This document shows, one piece after another, positions 36,235 through 46,360 of a DNA stretch of 64,000 nt. Position numbers and translations under genes: made by a program. Every line of letters begins with the position of its first letter. Positions within the stretch are counted from its first letter, which is position 1. This stretch comes from Bacteroidota bacterium. Lineage in GTDB: Bacteria; Bacteroidota; Bacteroidia; Bacteroidales; Paludibacteraceae. The notes beneath the pieces are model-generated. The model ran no database searches, had not been told where the DNA came from, and was given only the letters and a program-made list of their open reading frames with translations. The stretch is taken from positions 1 to 64,000 of the forward strand of contig JAJYBB010000007.1 of the NCBI GenBank assembly GCA_021779195.1, written 5' to 3'.

Positions 36235-37167
36235 TTATTCATTCAAATTTAATATATAACCTTTAATAATGTAATTTTTGAAAAGTTGTTTCTCTGTATC
36301 GAACTGCTTGTGAGTTATGGCTTCGAAATATGGTTTAACAATGATGGCTGTTTCTGAAGTTGGATATTTTTGAAGTAAATATTTAAATGCTATAGTGAAA
36401 TAACTTGTAAGTATTTTATCATTATTATTGGTAAATAAAGAAGTTTTTTTATACCCGCTTAATAAATAAGTTAAATATGCTTTGCGATAATTATTACAAT
36501 TGTCGATAAAAACAAAATTCTGATTCGCAGCAATAAATTTCTCATACCAAATAATTCGTTCAACCAGTTTTTGAGGAAGAATGGAGATGGCATCATCCGT
36601 TGCAAAACCTTCCTTACTTTCAGTTTGAATTTCAATCAAATAATTTTTCATTGTTTCCGATACAATCGGGAAAAAAATATTGGCAATAAAACTTCGATCC
36701 TGAACGATGTAAACACTTCCTTCCGAAGAAGTGAGATCAAATCCGCATTTCTGATATTGGGCTTTGAGATCTTTCAATTTACGAGGAAGTGATTCATTTT
36801 TAATTAGTGGATTGAAATCAGTAGTGTCCTGTTGAATTTTTTCGTTTAATTTTAGATCCAGTGTGTCGTACAAAGCCTGAAACATGACATACCCACTATC
36901 ACATAAGCCTACTCTTTGACTGGTAAAGATTTCTTTGAATTTTTCGGCTGCTATGGAGGCTGAATTGATATTCGAACTATCTAATGAACTTAAAAATTTG
37001 CTGTATTCCAGTAATTTGGCATCAGGTACATTTAATTTTAACGTGTCATTCGTTTTGAATGAATCACTTCTGTTTCCTGCGTTTTTGTTCTCGCGAGTAG
37101 TTTTATGACAAGCACTAAACGATAATAAAACAATCAATCCGATAAGAGAAACTGAAAAGAATTTCAT
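36235..37167 (-). CDS. Lipoprotein of unknown function
   Basis: 310 residues from the ATG at 37167; the frame is open 30 bases further up. The N-terminus KFFSVSLIGLIVLLSFSAC has a lipobox with cysteine at about residue 20, so it is a lipid-anchored envelope protein. The rest is mostly helical with no motif I recognise. Lys/Asn-rich segments match the local AT-rich composition. It is 51 bases downstream of the kup gene on the same strand and may share its transcript. Confidence 0.7.
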   Translation of the reverse strand: MKFFSVSLIGLIVLLSFSACHKTTRENKNAGNRSDSFKTNDTLKLNVPDAKLLEYSKFLSSLDSSNINSASIAAEKFKEIFTSQRVGLCDSGYVMFQALYDTLDLKLNEKIQQDTTDFNPLIKNESLPRKLKDLKAQYQKCGFDLTSSEGSVYIVQDRSFIANIFFPIVSETMKNYLIEIQTESKEGFATDDAISILPQKLVERIIWYEKFIAANQNFVFIDNCNNYRKAYLTYLLSGYKKTSLFTNNNDKILTSYFTIAFKYLLQKYPTSETAIIVKPYFEAITHKQFDTEKQLFKNYIIKGYILNLNE

Positions 37168-37217
37168 ACGGTATGAATTATTTGTGTTGTAAATCAAGGG
37201 TATAACTTATATTATTG

Positions 37218-39197
37218 TTAAAAAATTGGACAATCATTAATATTAAAATCAGTAGATCTTTCAATTTTCTTTTTATAATTTGTACTGATTACCAAAGGCA
37301 CACTTTCCACATTTACATTGCTGGTATCTAACCCGTAAGCAGCAGTTTCGGGTATTCCTAAGTGTCGGAATAAATTATATAAATTCATTGTTAGCCGATC
37401 CTTGAGTTTGAACCCTTGGGTTTGGTCATAAACTCTATGAATAATAATGAATCTGAAATCGCCCGGAATATTATTTTTTCGCAAAGATGGATAGTTGCTG
37501 ATTAAATCAAATTCTTTATTTTTAACTAAATCGTCGACAATTTGACGAAAATAGACATTAATCAACGGCTGAACCTGAAACCCGATACGGATATTGACAC
37601 GGTATAAAGTGGTTGGAATTAGTTTTTCAAATGTATAATCTAATGTTTGAGGTTCATCCACATGATCAATATGCATTATCCAATAGTTGTCGGCACGTTT
37701 TGGTTGCTTATTGATAATTGAATAAATAATTTTTCCTTCGATATCAGACGTTTGATTTGCCTTGCTCAAATAAACCAGATTTGTGGCATATTTAGGTACT
37801 GAAATATCTTTACTTAAATCTGAAAGGAGATTGTAATATTTCTTAATTTTGAAGAATTGGAGATGTTTGTTCTTGATTTTGCGGGCATTGTACCATACAA
37901 GCATTATCATGAAAATAGTTCCGGCAATTAATATTGTAATCCAACCACCATGTAAAAATTTAAAAAGATTTGCAGTTAAAAAGCTGATTTCAATAAACAG
38001 ATACAACCCTATAAATGGAACAATTAAAAAAGTTTTTAATTGTTTTGTTTTCAAATAAAATGAAAGTAACAAGGTGGTCATCAACATCGTAATCGTAATT
38101 GACAATCCGTATGCAGCTTCCATATTGCTTGAACTTTGAAAATATAAAATCACAATCACACAAAATACGAACAAAAACCAGTTTATAAATGGAATGTACA
38201 ATTGACCTTTAACTTCTGTGGGGTATTTAATTTTTTGTCGAGGCCAAAAATTCAGGCTCATACCTTCACTGAAAATACTAAACGAACCGCTTATTAATGC
38301 CTGACTGGCAATAATAGCTGCAATTGTAGCCATAATTATTCCTGGAAGCAAAAACCAGTCGGGCATAAGTGCGTAAAATGGATTGACACCTTTTTGCAAA
38401 TGATCCATATGAGTTAGAATCCATGCTCCTTGCCCTAAATAATTTAATATCAATGTAATTTTTACAAAAATCCAACTAATACGAATATTTTTAATGCCAC
38501 AATGTCCCAGATCGGAATAGAGTGCTTCGGCACCGGTTGTACAAAGAAACACGGCTCCCAAAATCAAAAACCAATGTGGATAATTGTGGAGCATGTGAAT
38601 CGCATAGTAGGGATTAAATGCTTTTAAAATTGGCAAAAAATGTACAATTTCATTTATTCCTAGCATGCCAAGCATCGAAAACCAAAGAACCATAAGGGGG
38701 CCGAATGATTTGCCAATGGCTCTGGTTCCAAACTGTTGAATAATAAAAAGAGTTGAAATAATCAGGATGCTTATGGGTATCACGGGAGTTTGTGCATTTA
38801 CATCTTTTAGCCCTTCAATTGCTGAAACTACTGTTATAGAAGGAGTTATAACTCCATCGGCAATTAAAGTACTGGCTCCGATGATGGCAATTACATACAG
38901 CCATCTTTTGCTGCTTTTCCTTACCAAAGCGTATAAAGCCAAGATTCCGCCTTCTCCGTTATTATCGGCACGCAAGGTTACGATTACGTATTTAATTGTT
39001 GTCTGAAGTGTTAAAGTCCAAATGATACACGAAACAGCTCCAATTATATAGTTGGCATCAAAATTCGAATTTGCACCGATAATAGCTTTCATTACATATA
39101 AGGGCGATGTTCCGATATCACCGTACACTATTCCCAAGGTTACGATTACCCCCCAAAAGTTAAATTTGTTCAAGTGTGCGGACTTATTTTTTTCCAT
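37218..39197 (-). CDS. kup: Kup-type potassium uptake protein
   Basis: 659 residues from the ATG at 39197 (MEKNKSAHLNKF); an in-frame start at 39224 is less likely. The Kup signature GIVYGDIGTSPLYV is at residues 25-38. About 12 membrane helices follow over residues 20-450, with conserved DGVITPSITVVSAIEG and LYSDLGHCG. A cytosolic C-terminal domain completes the usual arrangement. It imports K+ with protons. The potassium channel gene at 56 kb is unrelated by position. Confidence 0.93.
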   Translation of the reverse strand: MEKNKSAHLNKFNFWGVIVTLGIVYGDIGTSPLYVMKAIIGANSNFDANYIIGAVSCIIWTLTLQTTIKYVIVTLRADNNGEGGILALYALVRKSSKRWLYVIAIIGASTLIADGVITPSITVVSAIEGLKDVNAQTPVIPISILIISTLFIIQQFGTRAIGKSFGPLMVLWFSMLGMLGINEIVHFLPILKAFNPYYAIHMLHNYPHWFLILGAVFLCTTGAEALYSDLGHCGIKNIRISWIFVKITLILNYLGQGAWILTHMDHLQKGVNPFYALMPDWFLLPGIIMATIAAIIASQALISGSFSIFSEGMSLNFWPRQKIKYPTEVKGQLYIPFINWFLFVFCVIVILYFQSSSNMEAAYGLSITITMLMTTLLLSFYLKTKQLKTFLIVPFIGLYLFIEISFLTANLFKFLHGGWITILIAGTIFMIMLVWYNARKIKNKHLQFFKIKKYYNLLSDLSKDISVPKYATNLVYLSKANQTSDIEGKIIYSIINKQPKRADNYWIMHIDHVDEPQTLDYTFEKLIPTTLYRVNIRIGFQVQPLINVYFRQIVDDLVKNKEFDLISNYPSLRKNNIPGDFRFIIIHRVYDQTQGFKLKDRLTMNLYNLFRHLGIPETAAYGLDTSNVNVESVPLVISTNYKKKIERSTDFNINDCPIF

Positions 39198-39241
39198 ATT
39201 TTTTATACAATTATTTATTTGCAAATAAATAAAACTTTCGA

Positions 39242-39249
39242 CAAAAGTA
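39242..39249 (-). promoter_or_regulatory. Candidate -7 element of kup
   Basis: TACTTTTG on the minus strand, 45 bases before the chosen ATG and upstream of the longer start too. Confidence 0.4.
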
Positions 39250-39375
39250 CTATAAAAATCAATAATTAGCGAACATTTGATTTTAAAAATTTAAAATTAA
39301 CGACAAAAATAAAAAGTTGTTTCATGTTTTAATATCATTATGATACTTGCTGACTATGAATAAATAAATTGTTCG

Positions 39376-40953
39376 TTAAAACTCAGAGGTGAAATGAAAT
39401 CTAATATTTTTGAAGTCGTTTTGAGCCATTTGTAATACGTATCCCGAGTCGGCAAGAAAAACATCTCTTCCATGCTTGTCTAAAGCGATATATTGGGCTT
39501 TTCGCTTTTTAAAGTTATCAAGTTCAATGGGATCGTCGCTTTCAATCCAGCAGGCCTTAAACAGTGAAACTGGCTCCCATCGACACTGAGCGCCATATTC
39601 ATGTAATAAGCGATACTGAATCACTTCAAACTGAAGCTGACCGACAGTACCTATAATTTTTCGGTTATTATATTGGTTTATAAATAATTGAGCAACACCC
39701 TCATCCATTAATTGATGAATACCTTTATCCAATTGTTTGGTTTTCATTGGATCGGCGTTTTCGATATATTTAAACATTTCGGGCGAGAAGCTTGGAATCC
39801 CTTTGAAATGAAGTTCTTCGCCTGAAGTTAGAGTGTCGCCAATTTTAAAATTTCCGGTATCTGGTAAACCCACAATATCGCCGGCAAATGCCTCGTCGAC
39901 GGTTTCTTTTTTTTGAGCCATAAATGCTGTAGGCGACGAAAAACGCAACATTTTTCCTTGTCGAATGTGTTTGTAATTGACATTTCGCTCGAATTTTCCT
40001 GAACATATTTTAACAAAAGCAATGCAGCTGCGGTGATTCGGATCCATGTTAGCATGAATTTTAAACACAAAACCAGTGAAAGTCTCTTCATATGGATTTA
40101 CTTCTCGTTCCTGTGATTTTACTGATCGGGGAGAGGGAGCTATTTCAACAAAACAATCCAATAATTCCTTAACTCCAAAATTATTGAGTGCGCTTCCGAA
40201 AAAAACCGGAGCTAACTCGCCTGCATTGTATTTTTCCTGATTAAAATCATCGTAAACGCCATGAATTAACTCCATGTCATCTCGTAATTTTTTAGCATCC
40301 CGTTCTCCTACAAGTACATCGAGTTCCTGATCGTGAATATCGATTAATTCAATAGATTCACTTATAGTTTGCTTATTTGGAGTATAAAGTTGTAAATTTT
40401 GTTTGTAAATATTATAAACACCCTTAAATGTATATCCTTGATTTATTGGCCAGCTTAGTGGGCGGACGGCAATATTCAGCTCGGATTCAAGCTCATCTAA
40501 TAAGTCGAAGGGATCTTTTCCTTCCCGATCCATTTTATTTACGAAAATCATGACCGGCGTGTTTCGCATCCGGCAAACTTCCATCAACTTTCTTGTTTGG
40601 GATTCTACCCCTTTTGCCGTATCTACAACAATAATTACACTGTCAACAGCCGTAAGTGTCCGATAGGTGTCTTCTGCAAAATCCTGATGCCCTGGCGTGT
40701 CAAGAATATTGATTTTAAAATTCCTGTATTCGAAACCCATAACAGAGGTGGCAACTGAAATACCCCGTTGTTTTTCAATCTCCATCCAGTCCGAAGTGGC
40801 GGTTTTTTTTATTTTATTGGATTTTACTGCACCGGCTACGTGAATTGCACCACCAAATAATAACAATTTCTCGGTCAAAGTTGTTTTTCCGGCATCTGGA
40901 TGACTAATAATGGCGAAGGTACGACGGCGTTGAATTTCGAAATATAAAGACAT
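39376..40953 (-). CDS. prfC: Peptide chain release factor 3
   Basis: 525 residues from the ATG at 40953 ([18 protein letters not shown]); an upstream in-frame start at 40998 would overlap the promoter motif. The GTPase motifs are [13 protein letters not shown] (G1), RGISVATSV (G2), DTPGHQDF (G3) and NKMD (G4). Domain 2 and the RF3 C-terminal domain ([16 protein letters not shown]) follow. It recycles release factors 1 and 2 from the ribosome with GTP. Length and motifs are standard for RF3. Confidence 0.95.
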   Translation of the reverse strand: MSLYFEIQRRRTFAIISHPDAGKTTLTEKLLLFGGAIHVAGAVKSNKIKKTATSDWMEIEKQRGISVATSVMGFEYRNFKINILDTPGHQDFAEDTYRTLTAVDSVIIVVDTAKGVESQTRKLMEVCRMRNTPVMIFVNKMDREGKDPFDLLDELESELNIAVRPLSWPINQGYTFKGVYNIYKQNLQLYTPNKQTISESIELIDIHDQELDVLVGERDAKKLRDDMELIHGVYDDFNQEKYNAGELAPVFFGSALNNFGVKELLDCFVEIAPSPRSVKSQEREVNPYEETFTGFVFKIHANMDPNHRSCIAFVKICSGKFERNVNYKHIRQGKMLRFSSPTAFMAQKKETVDEAFAGDIVGLPDTGNFKIGDTLTSGEELHFKGIPSFSPEMFKYIENADPMKTKQLDKGIHQLMDEGVAQLFINQYNNRKIIGTVGQLQFEVIQYRLLHEYGAQCRWEPVSLFKACWIESDDPIELDNFKKRKAQYIALDKHGRDVFLADSGYVLQMAQNDFKNIRFHFTSEF

Positions 40954-40995
40954 ATTTTTGAGAAAATTTACAATTGAAGTGTTTTTTTGAGCCTG

Positions 40996-41003
40996 CAAAG
41001 GTA
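40996..41003 (-). promoter_or_regulatory. Candidate -7 element of prfC
   Basis: TACCTTTG on the minus strand, 43 bases before the chosen prfC ATG. Confidence 0.4.
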
Positions 41004-41036
41004 CTATTTTTTTCTCAATTTAGATATTTCTTATTT

Positions 41037-41280
41037 ATGAGTATCCGTTTTGGAATCTAATTTATTTTTCACAACACTTGCAAACTACCGACCTTGTCCG
41101 ATGAGGTTTCTTGAACTTTTTTACTTCTTTTGTTGGTTCAAACTAATTGGAGAGAAGCGGAAATCGCCGATGCCAACTAAGTGAAATTCGTTGGAGGCAA
41201 AACTTGAAGTGGGGATTTATTGGCGAATCCCCTGGTATTCAATTTTATATTGATATATGGAATAGAACGGATTATCATTT
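41037..41280 (+). repeat. Dispersed intergenic repeat, copy A
   Basis: The left end starts ATGAGTATCCGTTTTGG and continues through TTATTTTTCACAACACTTGC. The centre has TTTCTTGAACTTTTTT. The right end has TATTCAATTTTATATTGA and GAACGGATTATCAT. All these blocks recur in the same order, reverse complemented, at 50523-50892, where the element is about 125 bases longer. No protein is encoded. Confidence 0.75.
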
Positions 41281-41353
41281 TATTATATTTCAAAATATGG
41301 CTACTCAAATGAAGTATTCAATTTTTGAATTTTTCTAAAATACGATTAATAAA

Positions 41354-41386
41354 CAAAGAGTCGGTTCATTTCAAACCGACTCTTTG
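41354..41386 (-). terminator. Terminator hairpin after the FadL-like gene
   Basis: Thirteen-base perfect stem CAAAGAGTCGGTT (41354-41366) with AACCGACTCTTTG (41374-41386), loop 7 bases, 37 bases after the stop. Confidence 0.8.
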
Positions 41387-41422
41387 CCAAAAAGATATAA
41401 TATAAAACTTTTTATTAACGTA

Positions 41423-42973
41423 TTAAAACCGAAAAGCCAAGGTCAAAACAAGATTATTGTTAGTTGTCGAAACATTTGCCGGATTTACAAGAGGAACTGA
41501 AATACCATCGGATTTATAAGGATAAAATGTGTCGTTCAGTATTTTATTAACATAAGCAAAATCAAGCGACCAATTAGTTTCATGATATCCTATACCTGCT
41601 GAAATATAATTTGTATTATTGTTAATCAAATATTGAGGATCAGTACGAACTGTATTAACTCGCATCCACTTCTTTGCGGTCGATAAATTTCCGTTATTCG
41701 CATAAGCGTATCCTGCCCGAAGTGAAAAATTATCAGTTAAGCGGTATTCACCTCCAAGTTTAAAGATATTTCCGGTATTCATCACACTCGACATACCTTG
41801 ATTTTCATCCAAAAAATTTTGCGCATCTCCATTTTGGTCTCTAAATCTTGTTCCGGGATAGTTGATATAGTCATATTCAGCACTGATTAAACCTTTTTGA
41901 CCTACAATATAAGCCAGACTGGCGTTTAACATCAATGGACTTTGAAGTTGATAGCCACTTGTTCCGCCCGGTGTGCCGACATAACCTGTATTCGTCCCGT
42001 TATCAAAGCTAAGTTTTGCATAATAATTATCATTCATTGAATACACAGTTGGTGTGTGAAAGGCAAAACCGACTCTTAAATAATCAGTAGGACATACAAT
42101 AGCACCAATATTTAGATTTACACCCGTTCCATTACTGTAAATGCTATCGCGTAAATTTAGTCCACCTCCAGCACCAAAATTTTCGTTATATTCACTAAAT
42201 GCAGCATAATTGATTGTTTGTAAATTAAGGGTAGCACCTAAGTAAACAATATTGCTAAAATTGCCTGCCCAACCAAATGAATATTCATCTTGATATCCTT
42301 TTTCGTAAAGTTTATAAGATGGTTTTACGGTTTCAGTATTTCCTAAAAATGAATTCCAGCTGCTTACACCGTTTGTTACTGTTTCGTTCATCAATCCTCC
42401 TCCATATCCCATAATTGAAATCCAAGGTACATTTGTATTGTTGAATGGATCATAACTGTTTGGCACATATTTTAAATCGGCTGAAGTCAAATTTCCGGTA
42501 AAATAACCCATGTAATCAGTCAAAGATGAGGCTGAATTACCGCTATTAAGATAGAGACTGCGGTTAAAATCTTTCAATCGATTGTAAGCAAACGAAAAAT
42601 TTGAACTTAATAATCCACTTGTCCCGTTATCGCTTCGCCATGTTGGTGCAGCAATTACCAATGAAAGATTATTTAATCCGACATTATATAAATCGCTTGA
42701 TGCGCTAACTCCGTTCCATGTTCCCGAACTGTTTTGCATCAACATATTAGCAGTTCCGGTAATTTCCGATTTCCGATAAATACCTAATCCTGCAGGATTA
42801 TCCTTAATAGCAGAAGGATCTCCACCCAAGGCTCCAAATGCACCTCCCATACTCATGTATCGGGCGCTTCCATTTATATCTGTCTGAACCATTTTGAAAG
42901 CATCAAATTCTGTTTGTGCCATCATAAATATGCTGTTCGTGAGTACTAACACGCTAATTACAACCTTTTTCAT
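41423..42973 (-). CDS. OmpP1/FadL/TodX family outer membrane protein
   Basis: 516 residues. A signal peptide (VVISVLVLTNSIFMMAQ) precedes the Bacteroidetes FadL-type start (NGSARYMSMGGAFGALGGDPSAIKDNPAGLGIYR, given in parts). The rest alternates as beta strands and ends in aromatic LVLTLAFRF, a typical outer membrane barrel terminus. Family members move hydrophobic compounds across the outer membrane; the substrate here is unknown. The Gly/Tyr-rich protein gene lies 65 bases upstream on the same strand. Confidence 0.88.
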   Translation of the reverse strand: MKKVVISVLVLTNSIFMMAQTEFDAFKMVQTDINGSARYMSMGGAFGALGGDPSAIKDNPAGLGIYRKSEITGTANMLMQNSSGTWNGVSASSDLYNVGLNNLSLVIAAPTWRSDNGTSGLLSSNFSFAYNRLKDFNRSLYLNSGNSASSLTDYMGYFTGNLTSADLKYVPNSYDPFNNTNVPWISIMGYGGGLMNETVTNGVSSWNSFLGNTETVKPSYKLYEKGYQDEYSFGWAGNFSNIVYLGATLNLQTINYAAFSEYNENFGAGGGLNLRDSIYSNGTGVNLNIGAIVCPTDYLRVGFAFHTPTVYSMNDNYYAKLSFDNGTNTGYVGTPGGTSGYQLQSPLMLNASLAYIVGQKGLISAEYDYINYPGTRFRDQNGDAQNFLDENQGMSSVMNTGNIFKLGGEYRLTDNFSLRAGYAYANNGNLSTAKKWMRVNTVRTDPQYLINNNTNYISAGIGYHETNWSLDFAYVNKILNDTFYPYKSDGISVPLVNPANVSTTNNNLVLTLAFRF

Positions 42974-43038
42974 ACCCTTTTTATATTTGTTGTTAATTTA
43001 TTGGAATTAGATTATTTAAAAAACAAGTGAAATTAAAA

Positions 43039-44427
43039 TTATCTTCTGCCTCCAGAGCTTCCGCTTGAGCTTCGGGTTGCACCGCCGCCACTGCTTCCAC
43101 CACCAGAGTATGAACTCGAACTCGAGCGAAAACTTCCGCTACTTGATGAGCTGTTGAATGAAGAACTGCTACGTTCAGGAGCAGGGTTGCTATAGGTGGG
43201 CATGCTTGTACGTGAATACGAATTATTTGATGACGAAGAAGGTCTTATATATTCATTATTCGTAGCCGGTCTGGAATAGTTCGAATGGTTTGAATTTGTG
43301 TACACTTGTCGTGAAGCTGAAACTCGCGGTTGTGTGTTTATCGTAGTGCGGTATGTCCTTTCTAAATTATTAGTACGAATGCCTCCAGAGCGAACAATGC
43401 CGATGCCATTACTCCTGTTGAAAGTTGAACCGGAAGATCTTACAGAATTTCTTATTATACGACTTCCATTACTGTTATAGGCTGTTACATTTTGTTGACG
43501 AGAACCACTGCCACCTGCAATAACAGTATAAGGATTACGAGTTGAACCGGCTAAAAACCCACTGTTTATAACTGAAGATGAACCGCTACTGCCTCCCAAA
43601 CGATGGGGACTCTGATTGCTCACCTCACGGCGTACGGCTTCGTCATGATTCGGATTGTGTGGTTTGTAAGTGGATATTCCGCCTCCGTAATAGGGGTAAC
43701 CGCCATATCCATATCCATATCCATAACCGCCATATCCGCCATATCCGTAACCATAATAGGGATAACCACCATATCCATATCCGTCATACCCATAACCTCC
43801 GTAATAGGGGTAACCGCCATATCCAAATCCATATCCAAAACCGGTATCCCATCCCCAAGGAGAATTGTACCAATTATTATAATAACCGAAAGGTGAACTC
43901 CAACTATAAGGATTAAAATTATAATCCATCCAATAAGGATTTGTCCATGTAGGTGTTACGTATGCATAAGATCCATCAACGTAAACATTCCAATCCGAGT
44001 TGTTTAGAAAATAAATGTCGTTGTATCGAGGGTCTCCGATGAAAATTTCATATTTAGGATTATGAAACCGACGTATGCGTTCAGCATATTCTAAGTCTGA
44101 TTGGTTTCCGTTAAAACCATTTAAATAATGACCTTGCTGTTGGTTGTTATCTGTACTGTCATTCGCTTCAGCCAAAACTTGTGCCGTATCGCCCGGAGCA
44201 ACTTGCGAATTATCAACGATCTTTGAATTTTCGTTGTTGCTATCGATGTAAATAATTTCTTTTGCTCCGTTTTTTTCATTTGGAGTTTCGTTATTATTCT
44301 GAATCTTCTGCATCTTTTTGGCGTCACTTGGTTTGAAGTAAATGTCGTCGAAAGATGTCTGATTCTGACTTGTTCCCGAGAACGAAATCAACATCGAGAT
44401 AAATGCTATGAATGTGAATCGTTTCAT
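43039..44427 (-). CDS. Secreted Gly/Tyr-rich and Ser-rich low-complexity protein
   Basis: 462 residues from the ATG at 44427, chosen because AGGAGG lies seven bases upstream; the frame is open to 44484. Residues 1-20 are a signal peptide (FTFIAFISMLISFSGTSQ). An acidic/Asn-rich spacer leads to a globular-looking segment (PKYEIFIGDPRYNDIYFLNN). A block of about 55 residues follows, built from GYGGYPYYGGYGYDGYG-type units. The last 60 residues are Ser/Gly repeats ending SSGGRR. Function is not recognised. Low-complexity Gly/Tyr blocks suggest an adhesive or structural envelope protein. It may be co-transcribed with the FadL-like gene. Confidence 0.75.
   Translation of the reverse strand: MKRFTFIAFISMLISFSGTSQNQTSFDDIYFKPSDAKKMQKIQNNNETPNEKNGAKEIIYIDSNNENSKIVDNSQVAPGDTAQVLAEANDSTDNNQQQGHYLNGFNGNQSDLEYAERIRRFHNPKYEIFIGDPRYNDIYFLNNSDWNVYVDGSYAYVTPTWTNPYWMDYNFNPYSWSSPFGYYNNWYNSPWGWDTGFGYGFGYGGYPYYGGYGYDGYGYGGYPYYGYGYGGYGGYGYGYGYGGYPYYGGGISTYKPHNPNHDEAVRREVSNQSPHRLGGSSGSSSVINSGFLAGSTRNPYTVIAGGSGSRQQNVTAYNSNGSRIIRNSVRSSGSTFNRSNGIGIVRSGGIRTNNLERTYRTTINTQPRVSASRQVYTNSNHSNYSRPATNNEYIRPSSSSNNSYSRTSMPTYSNPAPERSSSSFNSSSSSGSFRSSSSSYSGGGSSGGGATRSSSGSSGGRR
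43680..43850 (-). repeat. Degenerate tandem repeat coding Gly/Tyr units
   Basis: Runs of CCATATCC and CCGTAATAGGGGTAACCGCC units, 18-60 bases apart, inside the Gly/Tyr-rich gene. Such coding repeats can change length by slippage. Confidence 0.75.
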
Positions 44428-44786
44428 AAGAATACCTCCTATTATTTTTAGTCTTTCGTGATTTGTTTTTTTATAACTTAACAATAATCATGCCATGCAA
44501 AGGCTGATTTAAAGTGGCATTTTGATTGAAAATTGTGCTTGTAAATGTTTTAAATATTTGTATCTTTGTACTTTCAAAAGCATTGATTTGACTGATTTCA
44601 GATCAAATAGTTTAATTCATTTTCATTCTACGAAAGTATTCTTTTTTTGTCTATTAATCAAAAATCAAATGCTAATCTTTTATAAACAAATAAAGACAGG
44701 ATTCATTTGGGTTTAATTTTTATCATTTTATTATTTGTAATATTTTAAATATGAAATTAAACAATTAACAATCAATCATTTAATCT
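44428..44786. other. Divergent intergenic region before prmA
   Basis: 359 AT-rich bases between divergent genes. Apart from the plus-strand promoter motif at 44561 nothing is recognised. The 64-codon frame at 44522-44716 has no support. Confidence 0.45.
44561..44568 (+). promoter_or_regulatory. Candidate -7 element upstream of prmA
   Basis: TATCTTTG with the start base run GTACTTTC after it, 219 bases upstream of the prmA ATG. Confidence 0.4.
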
Positions 44787-45626
44787 ATGGAAAATATCGA
44801 AGTTAATTTTCAAATTCAACCTTTTGAAGAGTATGTAATAGATATACTTATTTCGGAATTAGGTGAAATAGGGTTCAATAGTTTTGAACCAAACGAAGAT
44901 GGTGTTAATGCCTACATCGTGCAAACTGATTTTAATGAAGCTAATTTAAAGAAAATGTTAGATAATTTCCCGCTCGAAGCTTCTATCGATTATAAAGTAA
45001 CGAAAATTGAATCGAAAAATTGGAACGAAGAGTGGGAAAAAAATTATTTTGAACCGATTTTAATTGGAAATGAATGTGTAATTCACAGTTCTTTTCATAA
45101 GCAAGTACCAAAAGCTGATTTTGATATTGTGATTGACCCAAAAATGGCATTTGGTACCGGACATCACGAAACAACAAGTATGATGATTGCACGGATACTT
45201 GGTTTGAATTTAAAGGATAAATCGGTGCTCGATATGGGATGTGGAACTTCCGTATTGGCAATTTTGGCTGCCAAAAAAGGAGCTAAACTTATTACTGCTA
45301 TTGATGTAGATGTTTGGTGTACAGAGAATTCACTCGAGAATATTGTATTAAATCATGTTGAAGGAATTGAAGTTTTACGTGGTGATTCAGAATTGCTTGA
45401 GGGTAAAAATTTTGATTTCATTTTTGCAAATATAAACCGGAATATTCTTTTAGAAGATATGTCGCGGTATGCATCCTGTTTGTTGCCTGGGGGTGAGCTT
45501 TATATGAGTGGCTTTTATGTTGAAGATATTCCGCTTATTGAAGCCGAAGCAAATGCCAATAAACTAACAATGATTGATCACAACCAAAAGAATAATTGGG
45601 TCGTAGTGAAAATGGTAAAGGAATAA
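44787..45626 (+). CDS. prmA: Ribosomal protein L11 methyltransferase
   Basis: 279 residues. The substrate-recognition N domain (about 1-95) is followed by the class I SAM methyltransferase domain. The markers are DPKMAFGTGHHETT, the SAM loop VLDMGCGTSVLAILAAKKGA and the motif NINRNIL in place of the usual NI. PrmA trimethylates L11 in the cytosol. The gene is alone on its strand with a bidirectional terminator after it. Confidence 0.93.
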   Translation: MENIEVNFQIQPFEEYVIDILISELGEIGFNSFEPNEDGVNAYIVQTDFNEANLKKMLDNFPLEASIDYKVTKIESKNWNEEWEKNYFEPILIGNECVIHSSFHKQVPKADFDIVIDPKMAFGTGHHETTSMMIARILGLNLKDKSVLDMGCGTSVLAILAAKKGAKLITAIDVDVWCTENSLENIVLNHVEGIEVLRGDSELLEGKNFDFIFANINRNILLEDMSRYASCLLPGGELYMSGFYVEDIPLIEAEANANKLTMIDHNQKNNWVVVKMVKE

Positions 45627-45680
45627 TTTTTTCATTTTCACAGTCAGAAAGCTATTATATTATAATCGTTTAATTTTCAC

Positions 45681-45718
45681 TTAAAAACGCTGTAAACTTT
45701 CGTGTACAGCGTTTTTAA
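45681..45718 (+). terminator. Bidirectional terminator between prmA and the oxidoreductase operon
   Basis: Fourteen-base perfect stem TTAAAAACGCTGTA (45681-45694) with TACAGCGTTTTTAA (45705-45718). It has A and T runs on both sides and lies between convergent genes. Confidence 0.85.
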
Positions 45719-45773
45719 TTTTATGCAATAAATTTAAAAGTCATAGACTTATCTTTTAAATATATACCATTTG

Positions 45774-46319
45774 TTAATTAACTTTTTGAATTAAATCCAT
45801 ACCGGTATGAATTGCTTTTTCATTCATACCTAGTAAATGATGATGGCGTTCGGGTAAAGATTTTTTCAATCCTTTCAAAACATTTTCGACTTTTACGATT
45901 GGTCTGATTTTTAATAAACCTCCCAAGATGATCATGTTCATGGTTTTGGCAGAATTATTTGCAAACGCATATTCGGTAGCATCAATACGATATATGTTGA
46001 TATCGGTTCTTGAAGGAAATCGATGGAAACCATTGCTGTCAAAAATGAGTGTACCACCGGGTTTTACTTTGCTTTCAAATTTATCTAACGAAGGCTGGTT
46101 CAAGACGATAGCAGTGTCGTAAGCACTAAGAACGGGTGAACTAATGGCTTCATCACTTAAAATTACAGTAACATTTGCTGTCCCGCCACGTTGTTCGGGT
46201 CCGTAAGATGGCATCCAACTTACTTCTTGTCCTTGCATTAATCCCGAATAAGCCAAAATTTTTCCCATCGATAAAACGCCTTGTCCACCAAACCCGGCTA
46301 TAATTATTTCTTCTTTCAT
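45774..46319 (-). CDS. korC: 2-oxoacid:ferredoxin oxidoreductase, gamma subunit
   Basis: 181 residues. The gamma-subunit motif GFGGQGVLSMGKILAYSG is at residues 9-26, followed by WMPSYGPEQRGGTANV. It completes the four-subunit enzyme with the genes upstream (delta, alpha, beta). The complex oxidises a 2-oxoacid plus CoA to acyl-CoA and CO2, reducing ferredoxin. The exact substrate (2-oxoglutarate or branched-chain 2-oxoacid) cannot be told from sequence alone. It starts 41 bases after the beta subunit gene. Confidence 0.88.
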   Translation of the reverse strand: MKEEIIIAGFGGQGVLSMGKILAYSGLMQGQEVSWMPSYGPEQRGGTANVTVILSDEAISSPVLSAYDTAIVLNQPSLDKFESKVKPGGTLIFDSNGFHRFPSRTDINIYRIDATEYAFANNSAKTMNMIILGGLLKIRPIVKVENVLKGLKKSLPERHHHLLGMNEKAIHTGMDLIQKVN

Positions 46320-46360
46320 TCTCTGAATTGTAAAATTGTAAATTATAAAATAGGAAAATT

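Larger units (their letters stand above)
40954..41422. other. Intergenic region with repeat copy A
   Basis: 469 bases without a credible gene. It holds the prfC -7 element, dispersed repeat copy A and the terminator at 41354-41386. A 63-codon plus-strand frame (41147-41338) lies within the repeat and is not conserved in copy B. Confidence 0.5.

Noticed and set aside
43680-43850. Regular short repeats that could be taken for a CRISPR array
   Set aside because: The units are short, degenerate, in frame with a protein and have no unique spacers or cas genes.
43298-43916. Plus-strand frames of 60-112 residues rich in His, Ile and Arg across the Gly/Tyr-rich gene
   Set aside because: They are antisense shadows of the repeat-coding region; composition follows from the Gly/Tyr codons.
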